From contig NZ_CP108054.1 in NCBI RefSeq assembly GCF_036173125.1, positions 5,728,501 to 5,792,500 on the forward strand: a DNA stretch of 64,000 nucleotides, in the 5' to 3' direction. The notes beneath the pieces are model-generated. The model saw only the letters and a program-made list of their open reading frames with translations. It had not been told where the DNA came from and searched no databases. The first letter of the stretch is position 1. Each line of letters opens with the position of its first letter. The translations under genes and the position numbers were made by a program. This DNA comes from Streptomyces sp. NBC_00286 (lineage in GTDB: Bacteria > Actinomycetota > Actinomycetes > Streptomycetales > Streptomycetaceae). Below, piece after piece: positions 1-9,318 of this stretch.

Positions 1-1
1 G

Positions 2-859
2 GACGCTCCCGAACCGGACGCTTCCGAAGACGCGAACGCTTCGTCCGCGTTGGACAGCCCCACGGACGGCGCCCCGGCGGCAGACACACCCGACGGCAGC
101 GAGTCCCCGAACAGCGGTTCCCCTGAAGGCGGTTCGGCCTCCGACGAGCCCGAGCCCGGCAAGTCCCCGAAGGCCGCACCCGCGAAGGCCGCAGCCAAGA
201 GTGCCCCCGTGAAGCCCGGTGCGCCGAAGAGCGCACCTCCGGCGGGCGGCCCGGGCAAGGGCGGGCCCCCGCCCGGTGGTTCGCCGAAGGGCGGCTCCCG
301 CAAGAAGGCCCCCGCGACGGGCGAGGCCGGGAAGGAGGGCGAGGCGACGCAGGGGAAGCCCCAGGCGGTCGGCAGCCATGAGCGCACGGCCGCCGCGCAC
401 GCACCGACGCCCGCCGAGTCCCCGGCCCGCGTAGCCGCACCGACGCCCGCCGAAACCCCAGCCGGCGCAGCCGCACCGGCGCCCGCCGCGTCCTCCACCA
501 CCGCAGCCGATCTGAGGCCCGCCCACCAGGCCGGGCTTCCCTCTGGGCACTTCACCGTGCCCAAGGCCGTGGCGGTCGTTCCTGCCTCTCCCGTACGGCG
601 GCCCTCCGTAGAGGGCGGTTTCGACTTCTTCGGTACGCAGCAGGAGGCGTCCCGGGCCGCCCTGGAATCCGTACAGAACGAGGACCTCGCCGACGTGGTC
701 GGCCAGGAGGCGCTCGCTCTCCACAAGGCCGAGTCCGAGGCGCAGTTCAAGCCCGCGGACGAGGAGTCCCGCGGAGTCGGCCAGCAGGTCATCGATCTGA
801 CCGCGCACGACGAGACCGAGCAGATCGACGTGGCGGAACTGCGGAGCGCGGTTTCCTGA
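2..859 (+). CDS. Hypothetical Ala/Pro/Gly-rich protein, 5' end outside the window
   Basis: The reading frame is open from base 2 to the TGA at 857-859, so the true start lies upstream; the TTG at 50 is only an internal candidate. The visible N-terminal two thirds is low complexity (Pro, Ala, Gly, Ser, Lys), like a disordered tail or linker. The last 110 residues are ordinary sequence, including the segment VEGGFDFFGTQQEAS and an acidic end. I see no membrane segment or recognised domain. It may be the tail of a longer membrane or regulatory protein. A strong hairpin follows at 892-927. Function unknown. Confidence 0.75.
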   Translation, partial: DAPEPDASEDANASSALDSPTDGAPAADTPDGSESPNSGSPEGGSASDEPEPGKSPKAAPAKAAAKSAPVKPGAPKSAPPAGGPGKGGPPPGGSPKGGSRKKAPATGEAGKEGEATQGKPQAVGSHERTAAAHAPTPAESPARVAAPTPAETPAGAAAPAPAASSTTAADLRPAHQAGLPSGHFTVPKAVAVVPASPVRRPSVEGGFDFFGTQQEASRAALESVQNEDLADVVGQEALALHKAESEAQFKPADEESRGVGQQVIDLTAHDETEQIDVAELRSAVS

Positions 860-891
860 GCGTCAGCGGCAATAAGTGCGGCAATAGGTCA

Positions 892-927
892 TGAGGGCAG
901 TGGCAGCGAAAGGCGCCACTGCCCTCA
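892..927. terminator. Bidirectional intrinsic terminator
   Basis: Perfect 13-bp stem (892-904 with 915-927, arm TGAGGGCAGTGGC) around a 10-base loop. It lies between the convergent gene ends at 859 and 959, so it can serve both strands. There is no clear T-run, as is usual in Streptomyces. Confidence 0.8.
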
Positions 928-958
928 CCTGTCTGCTGCGCCCTCTGCCGTCCACAGC

Positions 959-2302
959 TCAAGCCCCGGCCATCCACCGATCCGGCCGGGCCTCCCGCCG
1001 CCCCGTCCGCGACCGGTCCGCCTGCCCGTACAGCAGCTCCGCCGCCTCCGAGGCGTCCCGCAGCCGGGCCGTCACCGTCTTGTTGGCGCCCGTCTCGATG
1101 TGCACATGGGCCAGCCCTTTGGCGCGCATCCACGGCCCTTGCTCCATGCGTACGCTCTGGACCTTGCCGTGCGGTACGAGCGCGAGGCTGCGGCGCAGCA
1201 GCCCGTGCCGGGACGCGAAGACGGTGTCGGTGACGGCAAGTCCGTAACCCCGCCACCAGAGCGGCATGCACCAGCGAGCCCGGCGCGGCGGTCGCGACAG
1301 CGCACCCGGCACCGTCACGCCCGGCAGCACCCGCGCGATCACCGACTCGGCGACCTCGCGCGGAGCGACCGGCACGAGCACGGAGTTGGACGAGCCCGCC
1401 ACATCCAGCTCGACCCGGACCCAGTCCCGTCGCCGCCACAGCAGCGGTTCGACGATGCGGACGGTCTGTACGCGCCCGGGCGGCACCGTCTCATGCGTAC
1501 GGTCGAGCAGTCCGTGGTCGAGACGGAGCCCGTCCGGGGAATCGCCCACGGTCCAGTCGTACTCGCCGACGAAGCGCCCTACGCTGCTCGCGCCCGCCGC
1601 GCCGAGCAGCGGCAGCGCGACCGCGAGGACCGTCCACAGGCTGCCCGAGAGCCACCACACCAGCGGTGGTACGACGAGCGCGGCGACCAGCGATCCCCAG
1701 GTGGCGCCCGACAGCACCAGGGACACGGCGAGGACCCGGGCCGGTACGTGCAGCAACTGCCGGGCCGGCGCCTCGCCCACCTCGTGTGCCGTCTCGGGGG
1801 CGAAACCGGCGGCGCGGGCGAGGAGTTCGGCCCGTAGAACACGGGCTTCGTCCTCGCCCAGGAAGGCGAGTTCGTCCTTCTTGTCGGTCCCTATCACGTC
1901 GAGTTTGAGTTTGGAGACGCCCGCGAGGCGGGCCAGCAGCGGCTGGGTGACGTCGACGGCCTGGAGCCGGTCGAGCCGGATGTGTGCCGAGCGCCGGAAC
2001 AACAGGCCCGTACGGATGCGCAGTTCGGTGTCGGTCACCGCGAAGTGGGTGAACCACCAGGTCAGAAAGCCGTACAGGGCGGCGGCCGGAATGACGATGG
2101 CGATCGCGATCAGCAGGGTGCCGGTCGTCAGGTGGGCCAGCTGCCGCTGCGTCTGGTCGGGGTCGTGCACCGCCCAGCCGGCGATCACGGCGATCGGCGC
2201 CCAGGCGCGGCGCAGCGGCGTCACGGGATGCAGCCGCCGCTCCGTAACGGGCTTCTCCTGGCGCACGTCGTGCTCGACGTCGCCGATGTCTGATGTCGTC
2301 AC
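959..2302 (-). CDS. PH domain-containing membrane protein (YdbT-like)
   Basis: A 447-residue membrane protein with hydrophobic segments near residues 60-87 and 190-240 and three repeats of the bacterial PH (bPH2, DUF304) type. Their signature of tDtel.ir.Gll.r....vp..rvQ.v is visible at about 88-140, 255-310 and 350-410. This matches the B. subtilis YdbT pattern. The GTG start overlaps the stop of the upstream gene by four bases (GTGA), so the two PH genes are one translationally coupled operon like ydbS-ydbT. The family role is not well established; homologues are membrane-associated. Family call firm, function unknown. Confidence 0.88.
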   Translation of the reverse strand: MTTSDIGDVEHDVRQEKPVTERRLHPVTPLRRAWAPIAVIAGWAVHDPDQTQRQLAHLTTGTLLIAIAIVIPAAALYGFLTWWFTHFAVTDTELRIRTGLLFRRSAHIRLDRLQAVDVTQPLLARLAGVSKLKLDVIGTDKKDELAFLGEDEARVLRAELLARAAGFAPETAHEVGEAPARQLLHVPARVLAVSLVLSGATWGSLVAALVVPPLVWWLSGSLWTVLAVALPLLGAAGASSVGRFVGEYDWTVGDSPDGLRLDHGLLDRTHETVPPGRVQTVRIVEPLLWRRRDWVRVELDVAGSSNSVLVPVAPREVAESVIARVLPGVTVPGALSRPPRRARWCMPLWWRGYGLAVTDTVFASRHGLLRRSLALVPHGKVQSVRMEQGPWMRAKGLAHVHIETGANKTVTARLRDASEAAELLYGQADRSRTGRREARPDRWMAGA

Positions 2303-2793
2303 AGCCCCGCCGATCTGGCCTCGCCCAGCTCCGTGAGCCGGTCCCGCAGCCGTTCCGCCTCGGCCGGGTCGAGGCCCGGAATGCGTGCGTCGGTCGCCGC
2401 TGCGGCCGTGTGCAGTTGCACGCTCGCCAGCCCGAAGTGCCGCTCTACGGGACCCGAGGTCACCTCGACCAGCTGCATGCGCCCGTACGGCACGACCGTC
2501 TCCTCACGCCACAGCACACCCCGGCTGATCAGCAGGTCGTCCGCGCGCTCCGCGTACCGCCAGGACCGCCAGTTGCGGCCCAGCATCGCCCAGCCCCACA
2601 GCAGCAGCGCCAGCGGCAGCAGCGCGAAGGTCGCCCAGCCGGGGCCGACGAGCAGGCCGAGCGGCAGCCCCGTACCGAGCGTCAGCGGCACCAGCCAGAC
2701 CACGAGCAGCAGTCGGCGCATCCGCAGCAGCCCCGGCGGCAGGCCGGTCCACACGGGCTCGGGCTCGGACTCGGTGCTCCTGGTGGTGCCCAT
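2299..2793 (-). CDS. PH domain-containing membrane protein (YdbS-like)
   Basis: About 164 residues from the ATG at 2793: a short acidic N-terminus, a Pro-rich WTGLPPG stretch, two adjacent hydrophobic helices, then one bPH2 domain with the motif [19 protein letters not shown]. The frame extends further upstream, but the ATG at 2793 is preferred because purine-rich GGGGAG and AGGGGA lie just before it and an upstream start would overlap the divergent nuoD-like gene. It is the first gene of the two-gene PH operon and overlaps the next gene by four bases. Function not established. Confidence 0.85.
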   Translation of the reverse strand: MGTTRSTESEPEPVWTGLPPGLLRMRRLLLVVWLVPLTLGTGLPLGLLVGPGWATFALLPLALLLWGWAMLGRNWRSWRYAERADDLLISRGVLWREETVVPYGRMQLVEVTSGPVERHFGLASVQLHTAAAATDARIPGLDPAEAERLRDRLTELGEARSAGL

Positions 2794-2848
2794 GTTTCCC
2801 CTGCTCCCCGTCTCCATTCCGCAAGCGTACGTACGAGACACTGTTCCC

Positions 2849-4000
2849 ATGACTCCCACGAAGGAGACCACGGTCGGCATCGGCGGCGCCGCGGAGAGCA
2901 CCGACATGGTGCTCAACATCGGCCCCCAGCACCCGTCCACGCACGGTGTACTGCGCCTCAGGCTCGTGCTGGACGGCGAGCGGATCCAGCATGCGGAGCC
3001 GGTCATCGGCTATATGCACCGCGGCGCGGAGAAGCTCTTCGAGGCGCGCGACTACCGCCAGATCATCGTGCTCGCCAACCGCCACGACTGGCTCTCCGCC
3101 TTCTCGAACGAGCTGGGTGTCGTCCTCGCCGTGGAACGCATGCTCGGCATGGAGGTCCCGGCCCGCGCGGTGTGGATGCGCACGCTCCTCGCGGAGCTGA
3201 ACCGCGTCCTGAACCATCTGATGTTCCTCGGTTCGTACCCGCTTGAGCTGGGCGGAATCACCCCGGTCTTCTACGCCTTCAGGGAGCGCGAGGAACTCCA
3301 GGCCGTCATGGAGGAGATCTCCGGCGGACGCATGCACTACATGTTCAACCGCGTAGGCGGCCTCAAGGAGGACCTCCCCGCTGGATGGACCGCACGCGCG
3401 CGTGCCGCCGTCGCGGACGTCCGCTCGCGCATGGACGTGTACGACAACCTGGTGGTGGGCAACGAGATCTTCCGCGGGCGCACGCGCGACGTGGGCCGGA
3501 TGTCCCCGGAGACGGTGCACGCCTACGGAGTGAGCGGTCCCCTCGCCCGCGCCTCCGGCGTCGACTTCGATCTGCGCCGCGACGAGCCGTATCTGGCGTA
3601 CAGGGAGCTGGGCGAAGTCCTGAAGGTCGTCACGCGGCAGGAGGGCGACTGTCTGGCCCGCTTCGAGGTCCTCCTGGAGCAGACCCACAACTCCCTGGAC
3701 CTCGCCGACGCCTGCCTGGACCGGCTCGCCGAGCTGCCGCCCGGTCCGGTCAACCAGCGGCTCCCGAAGGTTCTCAAGGCCCCGGAGGGCCACACATACG
3801 CCTGGACCGAGAACCCGCTCGGCATCAACGGCTACTACCTCGTCAGCAAGGGCGACAAGACCCCGTACCGGCTGAAGCTGCGCTCGGCCTCGTACAACAA
3901 CATCCAGGCCTTGGTGGAGCTGCTGCCGGGGACACTGGTCGCGGACATGGTGGCGATCCTGGGATCACTGTTCTTCGTGGTCGGGGACATCGACAAGTAG
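2849..4000 (+). CDS. nuoD: NuoD-like complex I 49-kDa subunit, orphan copy
   Basis: A 383-residue full-length homologue of NADH-quinone oxidoreductase subunit D, the subunit that forms the quinone site beside cluster N2. It has the [14 protein letters not shown] motif (residues 23-36), the HRGAEK motif (57-62) and the C-terminal [18 protein letters not shown] end. No other nuo gene is present, so this is an orphan paralogue apart from a complete nuoA-N cluster. The quinone-binding Tyr of canonical subunits (Thermus Nqo4 Tyr87 region) is Trp81 here, while the quinone-site His (His32) is kept. The ATG at 2849 gives the family N-terminus; upstream frame extension is spurious. The 3' end overlaps the convergent methyltransferase by 36 bases. 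Whether it replaces NuoD in complex I is unknown. Confidence 0.92.
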   Translation: MTPTKETTVGIGGAAESTDMVLNIGPQHPSTHGVLRLRLVLDGERIQHAEPVIGYMHRGAEKLFEARDYRQIIVLANRHDWLSAFSNELGVVLAVERMLGMEVPARAVWMRTLLAELNRVLNHLMFLGSYPLELGGITPVFYAFREREELQAVMEEISGGRMHYMFNRVGGLKEDLPAGWTARARAAVADVRSRMDVYDNLVVGNEIFRGRTRDVGRMSPETVHAYGVSGPLARASGVDFDLRRDEPYLAYRELGEVLKVVTRQEGDCLARFEVLLEQTHNSLDLADACLDRLAELPPGPVNQRLPKVLKAPEGHTYAWTENPLGINGYYLVSKGDKTPYRLKLRSASYNNIQALVELLPGTLVADMVAILGSLFFVVGDIDK

Positions 4001-5134
4001 GGCTTCTCCGGCTCCCCGGTCTGTCCGTGCTCTCCGTAGAGGGCTGTTTTCGCCGGGCAGCGGCTCGGGCAGCGGATCGGACATCGGCTCGGGCAGCGGG
4101 TTCGGAATTCCAACTGGCTGTACGAGCCAGCCGAAGTCGCCGAGTCCGCCGGGAGCCGTCAGCTCGGCGGCCTCACCGGCGCCGGCGAGGGCCCGTATGT
4201 ACGCCGTCGGGTCGGTGGAGGCCAGCGACAGCGGCGGGCGGCCGCCGCTCACGCCCAGGGCGTGCAGGGCGTCCCGCTGGGTCAGGAGGCGCGCTCCGGG
4301 CAGCGCGCACGCGTCCAGCGCCACATGCGCCGTGATGTCGCAGGACCCGTCCGGTACGGGCGCCGTCTCGCGGCCCTCGCGGAAGCCGGTGAGCGTTCCG
4401 AAGGGCGGGCGCGCGTCCGCTCGGTGGGAGTAGTCGACGGCCACGGCGAGACCCCGGTCGAGGGTGGCCACGGCGGATGCCCAGGCGGCGTCCCTGGGGA
4501 GGCCGATTTCGGCACGCAGCCCTTCGGGATGCTGATGTGCTTCGTTTGCTTCGGGGCGCTGATTTTCAGGGAGCGGCCACCACCGCGCCAGCCACTCCGC
4601 GTCCGCTCCGGAGACCGGCTCCCCGAGGGATTCGGTGCCGTCCTCCCGTACGAGGACCAGCCGTGGCACTCCGTCCGCGTCCACCTCGGCCACGTCCAGG
4701 GGCACGTTGTCCAGCCACTCGTTCGCGAACAGCAGTCCGGAGAAGCCCGCCGGAGGCTGTGCGCACCACTCGATCCGGTGGTTGAGGCCGGCGGGCCGGT
4801 CGGCGCGTTCGACGGCGTACCCGCGCGCGCGGGAGGCCACTTCGGAGGGAAGGGCCTCCAGGACGCCGGTGACCAGCTCGCCGCGGCCCGCGCCCATGTC
4901 GACGAAGGCGAGCTCGGCGGGCCGGCCGAGCGCCTCGTCGACCCGGCACAGGAGCCGGGCCACAGCGCCCGCGAACAGCGACGACGCGTGCACGGAGGTG
5001 CGGAAATGCCCCGCGGGCCCCTCAGGCCGCCGATAGAACCCTGAAGGCCCGTACAGCGCCTCCTCGGCAGCCTGCCGCCACCTGCGCCGGCCCTCCGCCG
5101 CCTCGTGTGCGTCTTGTCTCACGGCTTGTCTCAC
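3965..5134 (-). CDS. SAM-dependent methyltransferase, MidA/NDUFAF7 family
   Basis: A 389-residue protein of the DUF185 (MidA) methyltransferase family. The SAM-binding motif [13 protein letters not shown] lies near residue 97 and the family [14 protein letters not shown] motif near 160. The eukaryotic homologue NDUFAF7 dimethylates an arginine of the complex I 49-kDa subunit NDUFS2. The convergent neighbour here is the NuoD homologue, and the two genes overlap by 36 bases, which suggests that NuoD-like protein as substrate (inference). The start is GTG at 5134; a second GTG lies at 5122 within a repeated GTGAGACAAG. The C-terminus is Pro/Ser-rich with repeats of a PEP motif and is probably disordered. 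Confidence 0.88.
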   Translation of the reverse strand: MRQAVRQDAHEAAEGRRRWRQAAEEALYGPSGFYRRPEGPAGHFRTSVHASSLFAGAVARLLCRVDEALGRPAELAFVDMGAGRGELVTGVLEALPSEVASRARGYAVERADRPAGLNHRIEWCAQPPAGFSGLLFANEWLDNVPLDVAEVDADGVPRLVLVREDGTESLGEPVSGADAEWLARWWPLPENQRPEANEAHQHPEGLRAEIGLPRDAAWASAVATLDRGLAVAVDYSHRADARPPFGTLTGFREGRETAPVPDGSCDITAHVALDACALPGARLLTQRDALHALGVSGGRPPLSLASTDPTAYIRALAGAGEAAELTAPGGLGDFGWLVQPVGIPNPLPEPMSDPLPEPLPGENSPLRRARTDRGAGEALLVDVPDHEEQ

Positions 5135-5263
5135 GACGCCAGGCTAAGCGGGCTTTGGGCGCCGGGAATTAGCAGGTCTCCACCTTGGGGAGTACGTACG
5201 GTGGTCGCGGATCGACCCTCCGGTTGACCCCTGCACACTGCACCCTTCCCTACGCTGGGTTAC

Positions 5264-6463
5264 GTGCAGCGCCTCTATGACTTCCTCCGCAGGCACCCGA
5301 TGTGGGTCGACAGCTTCTGGGCCGTCCTCCTGCTCGGGATTTCTGTGCTGGGCGGATCGGTGACGGAGGAGGCCCGAGGGGCCGAACTTCCGGCCGTCAC
5401 GTTTCCGATCATGATCCTCCTGAGCCTGGTGGTCGCGCTGCGCCGCCGAATGCCGGAGAAGATGCTGATCCTGGCGCTGCTGCTCGGCCTGGTGCAGCTG
5501 ATCGCGGACACAGGGACGCTGCCCGCCAACTTCGCCTTCCTGGTGATCATTTACACGGTCGCGGCGGACGGCGCCCGCTGGGCCTCCCGGATCGCGCTGA
5601 CCTCCGGCCTGTGCGCCGCTCCCGTCGCACAAATGCGCTGGCCGGCCGATCAGGGCGTCGGGAGCAGCATCGCCATAGTGATCTTCCAAACCGTTCCGTT
5701 CGCGCTCGCCTGGGTGCTCGGCGACTCGGTCCGCACCCGCCGCGCCTACCTCTCGCAGCTGGAGGAGCGCGCCGACCGGCTGGAGAGGGAGCGCGAGGCC
5801 CAGTCCAAGGTCGCGGTCGCCGCGGAGCGGGCCCGGATCGCCCGCGAGCTGCACGACGTGGTCGCGCACAACGTGTCGGTGATGGTGGTGCAGGCCGACG
5901 GGGCCGCGTACGTCCTGGACACCGCCCCCGACCAGGCCAAGAAGGCCCTGGAGACCATCTCGGGAACGGGCCGTCAGGCCCTCGCCGAAATGCGCCGCCT
6001 GCTCGGCGTGCTGCGCACCGGCGAGCACCAGGAGAGCGGCGAATACGTCCCCCAGCCCGACGTCGACCAGCTCGACGACCTCATCGAGGAGGTCCGTACG
6101 GCCGGTCTCCCCGTCGACTACAAGATCGAGGGCACCCCGCGGCCGCTGCCGAGCGGCGTCGAGCTCACCGCGTACCGCATCGTCCAGGAGGCGCTCACCA
6201 ACACGCGCAAGCACGGGGGGTCCAACGTCGGCGCGAGCGTGCGCCTGGTCTACTTCGACGACGGCCTCGGGCTGCTCGTCGAGGACGACGGGAAGGGCGC
6301 CCCGCACGAGTTGTACGAGGACGGTGGCATCGACGGCAGGGGACACGGCCTGATCGGCATGCGGGAGCGCGTCGGTATGGTCGGCGGCACCCTGGACGCG
6401 GGGCCGCGCCCGGGCGGCGGCTTCCGGATCAGTGCCCTGCTCCCGCTCAAGCCCGCCAATTGA
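5264..6463 (+). CDS. Sensor histidine kinase (NarL/HisKA_3 type)
   Basis: A 399-residue membrane kinase. Four or five hydrophobic segments lie between residues 15 and 155, followed by a coiled coil (165-190), a HisKA_3 dimerisation domain with phospho-acceptor His197 in RELHDVVAHN, and a HATPase domain with the N-box EALTNTRKH and the G-boxes GDG/GRGHGLIGM. Start GTG at 5264. Its response regulator follows 95 bases downstream, so the pair is a two-component system of unknown stimulus. It is divergent from the methyltransferase across 129 bases. Confidence 0.92.
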   Translation: MQRLYDFLRRHPMWVDSFWAVLLLGISVLGGSVTEEARGAELPAVTFPIMILLSLVVALRRRMPEKMLILALLLGLVQLIADTGTLPANFAFLVIIYTVAADGARWASRIALTSGLCAAPVAQMRWPADQGVGSSIAIVIFQTVPFALAWVLGDSVRTRRAYLSQLEERADRLEREREAQSKVAVAAERARIARELHDVVAHNVSVMVVQADGAAYVLDTAPDQAKKALETISGTGRQALAEMRRLLGVLRTGEHQESGEYVPQPDVDQLDDLIEEVRTAGLPVDYKIEGTPRPLPSGVELTAYRIVQEALTNTRKHGGSNVGASVRLVYFDDGLGLLVEDDGKGAPHELYEDGGIDGRGHGLIGMRERVGMVGGTLDAGPRPGGGFRISALLPLKPAN

Positions 6464-6558
6464 CACGTGCACGCCCCACTGACCGCACCGCGAACCGACC
6501 GCCCACGCACCGCCCGCACCCGCACCGCCCGTCCATGAACCGACCGGAGGACCCAGGA

Positions 6559-7230
6559 ATGCCGATCCGCGTGATGCTCGTCGACGACCAGGTGCTGCTG
6601 CGCACCGGGTTCCGGATGGTGCTCGCCGCCCAGCCGGACATGGAGGTCGTCGCGGAGGCGGGCGACGGTGTCGAGGCCCTCCAGGTGCTGCGTTCGACCA
6701 CCGTCGACGTCGTCCTGATGGACGTACGCATGCCGAAGCTGGACGGCGTGGAGACGACCCGCCGTATCTGCTTGGAGCCGGACCCGCCGAAGGTGCTGAT
6801 CTTGACCACCTTCGACCTCGACGAGTACGCCTTCTCCGGGCTGAAGGCGGGCGCCTCCGGCTTCATGCTCAAGGATGTGCCGCCCGGCGAACTCCTCGCC
6901 GCGATCCGCGCCGTCCACAGCGGCGACGCGGTGGTCGCGCCCTCCACGACCCGCCGCCTCCTGGACCGGTTCGCGCCGATGCTGCCGAGCGGCGGCAAGG
7001 AGCCCCAGCACAAGGAGCTGGAGCGGCTGACCGACCGGGAGCGCGAGGTGATGATCCTGGTCGCGCAGGGCCTGTCGAACGGCGAGATCGCCGCCCGCCT
7101 CGTCCTCTCGGAGGCGACGGTCAAGACGCACGTGGGGCGCATCCTCACCAAGCTGGGGCTGCGGGACCGGGTGCAGGTCGTGGTCCTGGCGTACGAGACG
7201 GGTCTTGTACGGGCCGGGGGACAGGGCTGA
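6559..7230 (+). CDS. NarL/FixJ-family response regulator
   Basis: A 223-residue regulator: receiver domain with DD acidic pair (MLVDDQ), phospho-acceptor Asp in VLMDVRMP, conserved Thr (ILTTF) and Lys (MLKD), then a LuxR-type helix-turn-helix at the C-terminus (LTDREREVMILVAQGLSNGEIA). The ATG at 6559 is chosen because receiver homology starts two codons later and AGGA precedes it; an upstream in-frame ATG (6535) would add a nonhomologous tail. Partner of the kinase upstream. Confidence 0.92.
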   Translation: MPIRVMLVDDQVLLRTGFRMVLAAQPDMEVVAEAGDGVEALQVLRSTTVDVVLMDVRMPKLDGVETTRRICLEPDPPKVLILTTFDLDEYAFSGLKAGASGFMLKDVPPGELLAAIRAVHSGDAVVAPSTTRRLLDRFAPMLPSGGKEPQHKELERLTDREREVMILVAQGLSNGEIAARLVLSEATVKTHVGRILTKLGLRDRVQVVVLAYETGLVRAGGQG

Positions 7231-7297
7231 GCGGGCCCTGGCGGGCGTTCTGCGTGAACGTGACCGAGGCGTGACCGTCAGCCACTAAGGTCTCCGC

Positions 7298-7930
7298 ATG
7301 CTCCTGTGGATCAACGGCCCCTTCGGGGGCGGCAAGACACAGACCGCACACGAGATCCAGCGCCGTCTGCCCGGCAGCGTCATCTGCGACCCGGAGCACG
7401 CCGGCTTCGGGCTCCGCCGCATGCTGCCGCCCGAACTGCGCGGAAACTTCCAGGACTTGGTGTCCTGGCGCCAGGGCGTCGTCGAGGTGCTCGACCTCGC
7501 CCTCGCCAAGCACGATGGCGTGGTGATCGCCCCCATGACCGTCACGGACTTCGGCTACTTCGACGAGACCGTCGGGCGGCTGCGCGAAAAGGGCCACGAC
7601 GTACGGCACTTCTCGCTCCTCGCCCAGCGCGAGACCGTCCTGAAGCGGCTGCGCGAGCGCGGCTTCGGCCACCTCCTCCAGTACGTCGCCGGCAAGGGTG
7701 CCCCCTTGCGCAGGGAGAGTTGGGCGGTGGAGCAGCTCGACCACTGCCTGGAGCGGCTGCGCGAGCCGGAGTTCGCCGAGCACCTGTGGACGGACGACAC
7801 GACAGTCCCCAAGACCGCCGACCGGATCGCCGTACTGGCCGGGCTGACGCTCACGCCGAACAAGGAGGGGGCGTTGCGGACGCGGCTGCGGCAGATACGG
7901 GTCGGGGTCAAGCACATCCGGTTCGACTGA
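7298..7930 (+). CDS. TmrB-like P-loop ATP-binding protein
   Basis: A 210-residue protein opening with MLLWINGPFGGGKTQTA, a Walker A loop (GPFGGGKT) at residues 7-14. The following sequence (ICDPEHAGFGLRRMLP, then VVIAPMTVTDFGYFDE) matches the TmrB family, named for the B. subtilis ATP-binding protein that confers tunicamycin resistance. The natural substrate in Streptomyces is not known and many genomes carry several paralogues, so resistance here is only a possibility. It stands alone, 67 bases after the response regulator. Confidence 0.82.
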   Translation: MLLWINGPFGGGKTQTAHEIQRRLPGSVICDPEHAGFGLRRMLPPELRGNFQDLVSWRQGVVEVLDLALAKHDGVVIAPMTVTDFGYFDETVGRLREKGHDVRHFSLLAQRETVLKRLRERGFGHLLQYVAGKGAPLRRESWAVEQLDHCLERLREPEFAEHLWTDDTTVPKTADRIAVLAGLTLTPNKEGALRTRLRQIRVGVKHIRFD

Positions 7931-7966
7931 AGGGCCCCGCTCCGGTGAAGTACGCGCTCCGGCTGT

Positions 7967-9163
7967 TCAGGCTCCCGAGCGGGGCAGCCGCGCCACGAAG
8001 TCGGCTACGGCCTTCCTGACGTCCTCCGCGGTCCACTCCAGGCCCGCCTCGGCCACCGCCACCTCCGTGACCGACAGCCCCGGCACCCTGTCCGGGAACC
8101 AACGACGGAACAGTGCCGTCTTGGTCTCCTCGACCTGCCGTACGACCGCCTCGTTGAGCTTCTCGTGGTCGTACGCCAGCCACACCCGGAACTCATGCGT
8201 GTGCGGCTCCTCGGGGTGGACGCGACTCCAGGGGACGCCCGCCGCCCTGAAGCCCTCGCGCAGCGCCGCGGCGACCACGCGCGCGTGGGCCACGTATTCC
8301 GGCAGCCGGGGCAGCTCCTTCTCCAGGCCGATCAGCGCCGACAGGGCCGTCGGGAACTGCTGGAAGACTTGGCCGCCGTACCGGTGCCGCCAGGCCTTCG
8401 CCTCGTCGACGAGGGTCCGCGGGCCCGCGAGCGCCGCGCCGCCCAGCCCTCCCAGGGACTTGTAGAACGACACGTACACGCTGTCCGCGAGGCCTGCGAT
8501 CTCCTCCAGGGGGCGCCCGAAATGCGGGGTGCACTCCCACAGACGTGCCCCATCGAAGTGGACCACCGCGTCGCGCTCCCGCGCCGCGTCCACCAGCTCG
8601 GAGAGCCCCTCCCAGGAGGGCAGCATGAAACCGGCGTCCCGGAGAGGCAGTTCGAGCATCAGGGCCCCGAAGGGCTCCTCGAAGTCCCGTATCTCCTCGG
8701 CGGTGGGCAGCCGGGGCTCGTACGTCAGATGGACGGTCCGCAGACCGCTCACCGCGGAGAAGGCGTCGCGTTCGTGCACCTCGGGGTGGGCGAGCGGATG
8801 CAGGGCCACTACGGGGTTGCCGGTACGGCCCGCCCAGCAGCGCAACGCGACCTGCTGGGCCATGGTGCCGGTGGGGAAGAAGGCGGCGGCCTCCTTGCCG
8901 AGGAGGCCCGCGACCCGCTCCTCCAGGGTCTCGACGATCCCGTCGCCGAACACGTCCACCGGCTGGTCCAGGTCGTACACCCCTGGCGCCGCCTCCATCA
9001 GCCGTGCCAGCCGCTCGCCGACCGTGGCGTGGAAACCGGGCCGCCACAGTGTTCGTTCGGCCCCTCGGACGGCAGCCCACCGCTGCGCCTGCTGCTGCTC
9101 GGCCGACTGCTCCGGGCCCTCTTGCGCCGACTCTGCCTCGCGCTGCTCCGCCGTATCGCTCAT
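7967..9163 (-). CDS. Threonine aldolase / beta-eliminating lyase family PLP enzyme
   Basis: A 398-residue fold-type I PLP enzyme. Family landmarks: ERVAGLLGKEAAAFFPTGTMAQQ (N-terminal third), HFDGARLWE, and the PLP lysine in VSFYKSLGGLGGA. These fit low-specificity L-threonine aldolase, which cleaves threonine to glycine and acetaldehyde. The ATG at 9163 starts an acidic Glu/Gln-rich N-terminus; longer frames run into the divergent promoter. It is transcribed divergently from the panC operon. Exact amino-acid specificity cannot be read from sequence. Confidence 0.85.
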   Translation of the reverse strand: MSDTAEQREAESAQEGPEQSAEQQQAQRWAAVRGAERTLWRPGFHATVGERLARLMEAAPGVYDLDQPVDVFGDGIVETLEERVAGLLGKEAAAFFPTGTMAQQVALRCWAGRTGNPVVALHPLAHPEVHERDAFSAVSGLRTVHLTYEPRLPTAEEIRDFEEPFGALMLELPLRDAGFMLPSWEGLSELVDAARERDAVVHFDGARLWECTPHFGRPLEEIAGLADSVYVSFYKSLGGLGGAALAGPRTLVDEAKAWRHRYGGQVFQQFPTALSALIGLEKELPRLPEYVAHARVVAAALREGFRAAGVPWSRVHPEEPHTHEFRVWLAYDHEKLNEAVVRQVEETKTALFRRWFPDRVPGLSVTEVAVAEAGLEWTAEDVRKAVADFVARLPRSGA

Positions 9164-9224
9164 CCCTGGATCATGCAGCTCGGCGGCGGCCGGGCACGCG
9201 AAATTCCCACAACTTCCCACAGCC

Positions 9225-9233
9225 TGTGGACAA
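9225..9233 (-). promoter_or_regulatory. Perfect DnaA-box match in a divergent promoter
   Basis: The minus strand reads TTGTCCACA, the consensus DnaA box of high-GC actinobacteria, in the 155-base gap between the aldolase and the DUF2520-panC operon. A looser TTCCCACA-like run lies just upstream. A single box can occur by chance, so regulatory use is unproven. Confidence 0.35.
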
Positions 9234-9318
9234 CAAAACGGGCCCGGAACGGATCGCGTTAACATGACGAGAAATCGTCCGGTACCCCGAGCGGACTGGA
9301 ACGGAAGGCCGCCGTCGA

